From the NCBI GenBank assembly GCA_017523185.1, contig JAFWXB010000326.1, positions 1-5,635 on the forward strand: a stretch of 5,635 bases of DNA, read 5' to 3'. Shown piece by piece: positions 1 to 4,079 of this stretch. This DNA comes from Lachnospiraceae bacterium. Its GTDB lineage: Bacteria; Bacillota_A; Clostridia; Lachnospirales; Lachnospiraceae. Made by a program: the position numbers and the translations under genes. Position 1 is the stretch's first letter. Each line of letters begins with the position of its first letter. The notes below the pieces were generated by a model, which worked only from the letters and a program-made list of their open reading frames with translations, did not search any database and was not told the DNA's origin.

Positions 1-12
1 CCAGATGTTTTT

Positions 13-39
13 ATTATAGCACAAATTTCTAATTTGCAA
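13..39 (-). promoter_or_regulatory. Possible outward promoter at left edge
   Basis: Read on the minus strand there is a TATAAT at 18-13, preceded by TG one base upstream (extended -10), and a TTGCAA at 39-34. The spacer is only 15 nt, so the -35 box is doubtful and the extended -10 would have to carry the promoter. It points out of the window, away from the HAD gene, and could serve a gene to the left. I see no terminator for the HAD gene in 1-75. Confidence 0.3.
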
Positions 40-75
40 TATAGTATTCTATTACCGAAGTTACAGTATTTATAT

Positions 76-990
76 TTATGCCAAATGCTTTGGTGTAGAA
101 ACAGCTGCATATTTTGCAATTTTATCTTTTTCCACATTACGTATTCTTTCAGCAAACTCTGTTATCTTATTACATATCCACATATACGCTGTTGTACCTT
201 CCGAATAATCTGCTTCTGCATACATATTAATTCTTCCATCCATACGCATTTGTTCCACTTGTTTCATTGCTTCCATATTTCCTTTCGGATATATTGCAAA
301 TGTCGCTCCATTATTTTTATTTACCACAGAAAACGCCGGAATATCACTTGGTCCATCAGCAATATATACCATATTTATAAAATGAACTCTCCTAAGTTCC
401 TCCGGAATCTTTGTATTTACCTCTATATCTGCTCTACTGTGAACGCCTTTGTTAATTTCAAATAATGCTCTTGTTTTCGTTGTATTATCAATCGTATATC
501 CTACTTCTGCTATACATGGATTTCCTTCTTTATCTTCCCCCTCCATGAGTTCACACCCCCATATATGCTCAACATATGGCATAATAGAAGAACCACGAAT
601 TACTTGTGTCATCCCTGTACTAACAATATAATGTTCCACTTTTATATCGTATTCTTTATAAATAGGATTTTTTTCTATCAATTCCTTCGTTTTGCTGAAT
701 ATCTCCGGAATCCCATTATAAAACTTCAATTCTTTCCCAAATTCTTCTAATTTTTTGTTTGTCAATCCTTTAAATATTCCCTCTTTTGCATACTTAATAA
801 AATGATTCAAATATACAGTATCAGAATTCACTAACACATTTTGTTCTTCCATATATTTTTTTGGTAATGCATTTACCTCTTTCCAAAAATCAGCAGAATT
901 TACCTTATAATGTTCAAAAATCGGGTCTTGCATATAGCCATCTACTAACGTTTTATCAAAGTCCCACACAACTGCTATAATATTTGCCAT
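76..990 (-). CDS. HAD-superfamily hydrolase (phosphatase-like), 304 aa
   Basis: This is probably a cytoplasmic, Mg2+-dependent phosphatase of the haloacid dehalogenase superfamily. All four family motifs are visible. Motif I is DFDKT with nucleophile D10 and acid/base D12. Motif II is VSTG (S124 or T125). K172 is a plausible motif III lysine. Motif IV is ADGPSD with D212 and D216 as metal ligands. The roughly 110 residues between motifs I and II are long enough for a mostly helical C1-type cap, which would set substrate choice. The substrate cannot be told from sequence. There is no signal peptide or membrane segment. The start at 990 is supported by a GGAGGGAG ribosome binding site a few bases upstream. 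The gene appears monocistronic and intact, with a promoter at 1070-1098. It is convergent with nothing visible in this window and is divergent from the regulator remnant at 1174. Confidence 0.9.
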   Translation of the reverse strand: MANIIAVVWDFDKTLVDGYMQDPIFEHYKVNSADFWKEVNALPKKYMEEQNVLVNSDTVYLNHFIKYAKEGIFKGLTNKKLEEFGKELKFYNGIPEIFSKTKELIEKNPIYKEYDIKVEHYIVSTGMTQVIRGSSIMPYVEHIWGCELMEGEDKEGNPCIAEVGYTIDNTTKTRALFEINKGVHSRADIEVNTKIPEELRRVHFINMVYIADGPSDIPAFSVVNKNNGATFAIYPKGNMEAMKQVEQMRMDGRINMYAEADYSEGTTAYMWICNKITEFAERIRNVEKDKIAKYAAVSTPKHLA

Positions 991-1069
991 TTTTCTCCCT
1001 CCAATTGATGTAAAATTAACATAAGTTCAAGAAATAAAAAACAAGTAAACATCATGTTTTTATAATCCT

Positions 1070-1098
1070 ATTATACTATTTTAAATTATTCATTACAA
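1070..1098 (-). promoter_or_regulatory. Sigma-A-type promoter of the HAD hydrolase gene
   Basis: On the minus strand, TTGTAA (1098-1093) and a perfect TATAAT (1075-1070) are separated by 17 nt. Transcription would start near 1063, giving a leader of about 70 nt before the ATG at 990. The leader holds only a small AAACA/TGTTT hairpin. Confidence 0.7.
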
Positions 1099-1122
1099 CT
1101 CTCCACTCTTTAAAGTCAATTG

Positions 1123-1150
1123 TTGCAAAGCGAACTTTTTTTGATATTCT
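1123..1150 (+). promoter_or_regulatory. Possible promoter of the HTH remnant
   Basis: TTGCAA (1123-1128) and TATTCT (1145-1150) are 16 nt apart. Each matches four of six consensus bases. A ribosome binding site (GAAAGGTG, 1158-1165) and the ATG at 1174 follow at sensible distances. It is divergent from the HAD promoter, with the -35 boxes about 25 bp apart. Confidence 0.35.
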
Positions 1151-1173
1151 AAATACAGAAAGGTGAAAATAAT

Positions 1174-1373
1174 ATGATTAATAACAATCGAGATGATTCT
1201 GGAGAACATCTTTTTAATATCCAAAAAAATTAGGAATAACACAAGTTGAATTTGTTAAAATAATTCATTCTTCGAATGGACATATTTCGGATATGGAAAA
1301 AGAAAGAAAAAATCTTACAGAATCAACTATTGAATTTCTTAACACCCGACCTTTATTATATTTATTGAATTAA
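1174..1373 (+). pseudogene. Frameshifted, truncated XRE-type HTH regulator remnant
   Basis: The ATG at 1174 has a good ribosome binding site (GAAAGGTG), but its frame stops at TAG 1231 after 19 codons. In the next frame, from the A7 run at 1223-1229, the reading continues as KKLGITQVEFVKII, then HISDMEKERKN, to TAA at 1371. That pattern (LGITQxEF, a turn, HISxxEKxRKN) is the helix-turn-helix core of Cro/C1 (XRE) repressors, in which the second helix reads DNA. Restoring one A to the A7 run joins both parts into a 66-residue protein with the usual N-terminal placement of the domain. The rest of a normal regulator is missing. The remnant ends about 30 bp before recognisable Rpn-nuclease sequence begins, in the same frame. 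Translational or transcriptional slippage on A7 could in principle make the full 66 residues, but the abrupt C-terminus favours a decayed gene. Confidence 0.7.
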
Positions 1374-1769
1374 CACATATATTTTTGTCTTATTCTTAAA
1401 ATTTATGTACGCGTTCTGATGAACGACCAAGTAGAAATTGATATTGAAATTCAACTTTCGGAACTAAAAGTTTGGGCTGACCGTTCCTTGTTCTATCTCT
1501 CCAAAATGTACACCGAACAAATCGAAGAAGGACAAAGCTATGATGTATTCAAACGCTGTGTTTCCATTAGTATCTTAGACTTTACGCTTTTTCACGATAC
1601 TGATGAATTTTATTCTTGTTTTCACTTATGGGAAGATAAACGACATACACTTTATACCGATAAAATGGAATTTCATGTACTGGAACTTTCTAAACTTCCA
1701 AAAGAACTGAAAGAAGATACAAGTGATATTTTATTATGGGCAAAATTTATCAATGCCGAAGAACAGGAG

Positions 1770-1911
1770 GAATTTGATATGTTAGCTACAAAGAATCCTT
1801 ATATCAAAAGTGCTTACGACCATTTACAAGTCATTAGTCAAGATAAAACAAAACGATTGGAATATGAAGCTAGAGAAAAAGCGATTCGCGACTATAATCA
1901 GATGATGTTTG
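1770..1911 (+). repeat. First copy of 142-bp in-frame duplication
   Basis: This is the upstream copy of a direct repeat whose partner is at 2049-2190. By eye the copies differ at 11 of 142 positions (about 92% identical) with no indels. The offset is 279 bp, exactly 93 codons, so the reading frame is kept. It encodes residues 118-164 of the Rpn fragment (EFDMLATKNPYIKSAYDHLQ onward). Confidence 0.9.
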
Positions 1912-2048
1912 AAGCTGAACAACGTGGAAAAGAAATTGCAAATAAATGTACTGCTAAAAATTTACTTTCTCTAGGTCTTCCAATATCTACTATTGCAATA
2001 GGAACTGGTTTATCTGAAGAACAAATAAAAAAATACAACAAGAATATG

Positions 2049-2190
2049 GAATTTGATATGTTAGCTACAAAAAATCCTTATATCAAAAGTGCTTACAACC
2101 ATTTACAAGTCATTAGTCAACATAGAACCAAACGATTAGAGTATGAATCTAGAGAAAAGGCTATTCGCGACCATAATCAGATGATGTTTG
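2049..2190 (+). repeat. Second copy of 142-bp in-frame duplication
   Basis: This is the downstream partner of 1770-1911, encoding residues 211-257. About seven of the eleven differences change an amino acid (for example D to N, D to H, A to S, Y to H). That is what one expects of a copy drifting without strong selection. Homology stops at 2190, and the remaining 28 codons have no family character. Confidence 0.9.
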
Positions 2191-2336
2191 CTAACTACGC
2201 TTTTATTAATTACAACTTATATATTAGCAATTACTATAATAAAAATGAACTTTTTGAAATGTTATTAGAAACATAATTTTATAAAGACCGTCTCTGCTAC
2301 CAACAAAAACGTTCTAAGAACTTCCAACTGATACTC

Positions 2337-2400
2337 TACAAAAAGCATCAGCAGAATATGTATTGCAAATAATATTTTATCATAAACCTTGCTTTTTGTA
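2337..2400. repeat. 11-bp perfect inverted repeat, 42-nt loop
   Basis: TACAAAAAGCA (2337-2347) and TGCTTTTTGTA (2390-2400) are exact reverse complements. The pair lies in the gene-free stretch after the Rpn fragment and before the RNA gene. The T5 in the right arm gives some terminator character, but the loop is long. It could equally be the ends of a small decayed element. I see nothing else of note in 2277-2419. Confidence 0.45.
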
Positions 2401-2419
2401 TAGATTTATTTTTTATACC

Positions 2420-2440
2420 TTCAATTCGCAAAGTAAAAAA
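2420..2440 (+). repeat. 21-bp direct repeat, left copy, flanking the RNA gene
   Basis: TTCAATTCGCAAAGTAAAAA plus one A recurs at 2832-2852 with a single G-to-A change. The two copies are 412 bp apart in the same orientation. They bracket the complete RNA gene: this copy lies about 25 bp beyond its terminator and the other about 18 bp upstream of its -35 box. Confidence 0.65.
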
Positions 2441-2465
2441 TTACTTGACAATTGATAAAAGTAAT

Positions 2466-2500
2466 AAAAAAGGTTGCCAAGCACATCACATTGACAACCT
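2466..2500 (-). terminator. Rho-independent terminator of the ncRNA (possibly bidirectional)
   Basis: On the minus strand AGGTTGTCAA (2500-2491) pairs with TTGGCAACCT (2480-2471) across a 10-nt loop, with one U-G wobble. It is followed by a run of Ts. A-rich sequence before the stem can pair with the T run and extend it. On the plus strand the same hairpin is followed by TTTTT at 2500-2504, so it could also stop transcripts from the Rpn fragment. Confidence 0.9.
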
Positions 2501-2690
2501 TTTTCCCATATTTGTTTTCTCTGAACCTTGGTGCAATCCGTACCATAACAAGTGTTAGCCCGTCTAACACTTTTGTCCTTTGCTTCCTACGGGTGCGTGA
2601 TCACGATTTTTAGGCTACAACACGGATGGATTGATGTGAATCCTATCTTACCCAAGGTGACCTTACTTTAGCAGTTGGGTTCTGCAAATA

Positions 2691-2744
2691 TTACCCATGC
2701 AGCGGCATTACTTCAGAGACAGGTATAATCAAAACTGCTTTCAT
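2691..2744 (-). CDS. Possible 17-aa peptide ORF in the 5' part of the ncRNA
   Basis: ATG at 2744 opens an 18-codon frame (MKAVLIIPVSEVMPLHG, then TAA). An AAAGGAG lies at 2763-2757, 12 nt upstream, which is a perfect Shine-Dalgarno core at a longer than ideal distance. The start lies about 35 nt into the transcript. The frame overlaps bases proposed to pair in the RNA, including one arm of the pseudoknot, so translation and folding would compete. It may well be chance, since the gene looks primarily like an RNA gene. Confidence 0.25.
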   Translation of the reverse strand: MKAVLIIPVSEVMPLHG

Positions 2745-2784
2745 AACAACAAACAGCTCCTTTCTACCCTAGTTGGGCAAAACT

Positions 2785-2814
2785 ATTATAATATATTATT
2801 TAAAGTATTGTCAA
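2785..2814 (-). promoter_or_regulatory. Strong sigma-A-type promoter of the ncRNA
   Basis: On the minus strand a perfect TTGACA (2814-2809) and a perfect TATAAT (2790-2785) are 18 nt apart in a very AT-rich setting. Transcription would start near 2778 with GCCCAAC. Both hexamers match consensus completely, the best promoter in the window, which suggests an abundant transcript. Confidence 0.85.
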
Positions 2815-2831
2815 TATAATACAAATATGGA

Positions 2832-2852
2832 TTCAATTCACAAAGTAAAAAA
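2832..2852 (+). repeat. 21-bp direct repeat, right copy, flanking the RNA gene
   Basis: This is the partner of 2420-2440 (20 of 21 bases identical). It lies upstream of the ncRNA promoter and 36 bp before the start of the 58-residue ORF. Confidence 0.65.
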
Positions 2853-2887
2853 ATATTTAATAAATAATTTTTATGAAAGGATAAATA

Positions 2888-3064
2888 ATGATAGGAATTT
2901 CAATCTATAATGAAAAAGAAATAGATACCGATTCTCTAGAAGTTAAAGAAACAGTATCTAATTCAATAAAAGATTATATTATAAATAATTGGCATCAATG
3001 TATTTTCATTGAAAAATCATCAACTGATGATGTTTGTGTAGTTCAATTCAACATTGAATTATAA
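2888..3064 (+). CDS. Small hypothetical protein, 58 aa
   Basis: ATG 2888 is preceded by GAAAGGAT (an AAAGGA core about 7 nt upstream) and runs to TAA at 3062. The product begins MIGISIYNEKEIDTDSLEVK and ends VVQFNIEL. It is acidic and soluble-looking, with no membrane segment and no motif I recognise. An alternating pattern at both ends (IGISIY and VCVVQFNIE) suggests a small alpha/beta fold. Its last 6 bases overlap the end of the convergent gene at 3059-3295. The nearby ribosome binding site and an open frame in 70% AT sequence argue that it is real, but its shortness leaves doubt. Confidence 0.5.
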   Translation: MIGISIYNEKEIDTDSLEVKETVSNSIKDYIINNWHQCIFIEKSSTDDVCVVQFNIEL

Positions 3065-3295
3065 TGGTATTTCACTATAATGTGTAAAAGTAGTTAGTCT
3101 ATCACATTTTTTGCATCGCATTTCAAATAAATATTCATTATCGTTGATTTTATTCAGTTTTTGGGGATGTGCTTTCTTTTTATCAATTCGGTCAACATCC
3201 AAAAGTACACCCTGTCTAAGTCTTTGAGGAATTTGATATTCCCATTCAATATCGTAATTGCAGTGTTGGCACATATGTGTACCTGTTACAAGCAT
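3059..3295 (-). CDS. Zinc-ribbon-like small protein, 78 aa
   Basis: Two knuckles, C9-x2-C12 near the N-terminus and C61-x2-C64 near the C-terminus, frame a 48-residue basic and polar middle part. This is the arrangement of a four-cysteine zinc ribbon. There is no signal peptide, so it is probably cytoplasmic. Its function is unknown, and proteins of this kind can bind nucleic acid or another protein. The start at 3295 is set by AGGAGGT 7-8 nt upstream. M8 is a second in-frame ATG but lacks such a site. The gene needs its own promoter, because a strong hairpin separates it from the lipoprotein gene upstream. A TATAAT at 3331-3326 is the only candidate -10, and no convincing -35 accompanies it. 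It overlaps the 58-residue ORF tail to tail by 6 bp. Confidence 0.7.
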   Translation of the reverse strand: MLVTGTHMCQHCNYDIEWEYQIPQRLRQGVLLDVDRIDKKKAHPQKLNKINDNEYLFEMRCKKCDRLTTFTHYSEIPL

Positions 3296-3325
3296 AATTC
3301 ATACCTCCTAGTGTGGTTTTGGAAA

Positions 3326-3331
3326 ATTATA
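3326..3331 (-). promoter_or_regulatory. Possible -10 box for the zinc-ribbon gene
   Basis: A perfect TATAAT on the minus strand lies 30 nt upstream of the ATG at 3295. No good -35 hexamer is found at 16-18 nt, so an activator or an incomplete promoter is possible. Confidence 0.3.
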
Positions 3332-3372
3332 ATATAAATAAATTAACAAAGATAGGTATGTTACTTAAATGA

Positions 3373-3407
3373 TATAAAAGTCATAACAAAATGTTACGAC
3401 TTTTATA
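3373..3407 (-). terminator. Terminator hairpin after the lipoprotein gene
   Basis: A 16-nt arm on each side (3407-3392 and 3388-3373) encloses a 3-nt loop. Read on the minus strand the only irregularity is one G-U wobble, whereas on the plus strand it is an A-C mismatch, which favours minus-strand use. The hairpin begins one base after the TGA stop of the lipoprotein gene. The T-rich descending arm (GACTTTTATA) substitutes for a separate U tract, so efficiency is uncertain. Confidence 0.65.
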
Positions 3408-3408
3408 A

Positions 3409-3897
3409 TCATTCTTCACCTAAAAGCATTTCAAGAATTTCAACCATTTCATTGTAATGTTGCGTACAATAATATTCTGTTCGTCCAGAAAATCCTTCAA
3501 TTGAATGAGTTCCTTCCCTTGAACAAGATTCACAAGTATGTTTACTTGCATTTCCACTACCAACAGTTTCTTCCATATAGGAAATAGTATCTTGCATTTC
3601 TTTGTAATGAGTATAGCAATAATATTCTTTTAGATCTGAAAACCCCTCAATTGTATATATACCTTCATTATAACAATCAGTAACTTCACAATAATGTTCA
3701 ACTATAGAAGTTTTGGAATTTGAATTTAAATTTGAATGAGAAGAATCATATGTATCTTTAGAATCTAAGACATCTTCTTGTTCTTCTTCAATATTATTGA
3801 TAGAATCTTCAGTTTCATGCTCCATAGAACTGCAAGCAATTAGTGATAATACAAACAGTAAATTTAATAATAGAAATATCTTTTTTATGTTTTTCAT
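3409..3897 (-). CDS. Lipoprotein with two CxxC...YCxxH modules, 162 aa
   Basis: Residues 1-22 form a lipoprotein signal: basic MKNIKK, a hydrophobic core, and the lipobox L19-I20-A21-C22, so C22 should be lipid-modified and the protein held on the outer face of the membrane. Residues 23-65 are an acidic, Ser/Asn-rich linker. Two related modules follow. Module 1 has C70, C75, then IEGFSDLKEYYC94-x2-H97. Module 2 has C122-x2-C125, then IEGFSGRTEYYC144-x2-H147. Each is followed by an acidic helix (YKEMQDTISYMEE and YNEMVEILEMLLGEE). The C/C/C/H pattern is that of a small zinc-binding knuckle. That it binds zinc, and what it does outside the cell, are inference. The start at 3897 is preceded by GGAGG about 9 nt upstream. 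It is the last gene of the unit that begins with the transposase, 27 nt after the 46-residue membrane protein gene. Confidence 0.8.
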   Translation of the reverse strand: MKNIKKIFLLLNLLFVLSLIACSSMEHETEDSINNIEEEQEDVLDSKDTYDSSHSNLNSNSKTSIVEHYCEVTDCYNEGIYTIEGFSDLKEYYCYTHYKEMQDTISYMEETVGSGNASKHTCESCSREGTHSIEGFSGRTEYYCTQHYNEMVEILEMLLGEE

Positions 3898-3924
3898 TTT
3901 TATGAACCTCCGTTTTTATAATAA

Positions 3925-4065
3925 TCAACTTCCACAAGAACCTATAATTGTGGCAATCAAAAACAAAATAAGTAATGTGCTAAAAATGTCTGATAAGCCT
4001 TTTTTAGTAGTTTCTCCTACAAATAAGAGACAACAAGCAATAATGATTAATAAAATAACAACCAT
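3925..4065 (-). CDS. Small two-helix membrane protein, 46 aa
   Basis: ATG 4065 is preceded by AAAGGAG at ideal spacing and the frame runs to TGA at 3925. The product has two hydrophobic stretches, residues 2-16 (VVILLIIIACCLLFV) and about 29-43 (STLLILFLIATIIGS). They are joined by a short polar loop (GETTKKGLSD), a small helical hairpin in the membrane. Three cysteines (11, 12, 44) lie at the ends or within the helices. I do not recognise the family. It sits 14 nt after the transposase stop, with its ribosome binding site in that gap, and 27 nt before the lipoprotein gene. This implies co-expression, probably a membrane partner for the lipoprotein. Confidence 0.65.
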   Translation of the reverse strand: MVVILLIIIACCLLFVGETTKKGLSDIFSTLLILFLIATIIGSCGS

Positions 4066-4079
4066 ATTTTCTCCTTTCT

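Larger units (their letters stand above)
1404..2276 (+). pseudogene. 5'-truncated Rpn-family PD-(D/E)XK nuclease/transposase with internal duplication
   Basis: The open frame from ATG 1419 codes for 285 residues. Recognisable homology already begins before it, at about 1404 (YVRVL). It matches the middle and C-terminal parts of the Rpn family (recombination-promoting nuclease, also named PD-(D/E)XK nuclease-family transposase). Signs are the strand EIDIEIQ with the active-site E10-x-Q12, then WADRSLFYLSKMYTEQI, SISILDF, and the LYTDKMEFHVLELSKLP stretch. The family N-terminus (about 70-80 residues), including the conserved ILDV aspartate, is missing, and tyrosine stands where that D is expected, so catalysis should be lost. 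ATG 1419 has no clear ribosome binding site. Residues 118-164 recur at 211-257. Between the copies lies a typical family tail (KNLLSLGLPISTIAIGTGLS). After the second copy the sequence drifts into an unrelated tail (YAFINYNLYISNYYNKN). A translated but inactive protein cannot be excluded, because the frame is open. Confidence 0.8.
2466..2778 (-). ncRNA. Structured noncoding RNA gene, about 310 nt (family not certain; raiA-motif-like?)
   Basis: A freestanding RNA gene runs from a strong promoter (2785-2814) to a strong terminator (2466-2500), with no long ORF on either strand. Candidate pairings, in minus-strand order, are as follows. AGCAGTT (2739-2733) pairs with AACTGCT (2677-2671). CTGCA (2702-2698) pairs with TGCAG (2686-2682), interleaved with TGGGT (2698-2694) and ACCCA (2680-2676), which would form an H-type pseudoknot sharing one base. 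ACCTTGG (2661-2655) pairs with CCAAGGT (2532-2526). ATCCGT (2627-2622) pairs with ACGGAT (2542-2537). AAGTGTTAG (2572-2564) and CTAACACTT (2558-2550) form a perfect 9-bp hairpin with a 5-nt loop. There is also the palindrome CGTGATCACG (2605-2596). This nested fold with a core of about 200 nt would suit a conserved RNA class. The raiA motif of Bacillota has a similar size and complexity, but I cannot confirm it by sequence. The diagnostic motifs of RNase P, tmRNA, SRP RNA and T-box leaders are absent. Confidence 0.8.

Noticed and set aside
34..465. 143-codon plus-strand ORF
   Set aside because: It lies antisense to the HAD gene, its product is rich in Cys, Ile, Tyr and His as expected of a shadow frame, and it has no ribosome binding site.
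449..750. Two plus-strand ORFs of about 60 codons (449-631 and 565-750)
   Set aside because: Both are shadows inside the intact HAD gene on the opposite strand.
2441..2473. Plus-strand promoter from TTGACA at 2445
   Set aside because: No -10 hexamer occurs at 16-18 nt, and the sequence runs directly into the terminator hairpin.
2500..2780. RNase P RNA, tmRNA, SRP RNA, 6S RNA or T-box leader
   Set aside because: I found no GAGGAAAGTC (RNase P), no tRNA-like GGTTCGA end or tag frame (tmRNA), no GGAAGGAAGCAGC-type SRP apical motif, and no T-box GGTGG motif. 6S would be shorter and mainly one long hairpin. This was judged by eye, so a covariance search should overrule it.
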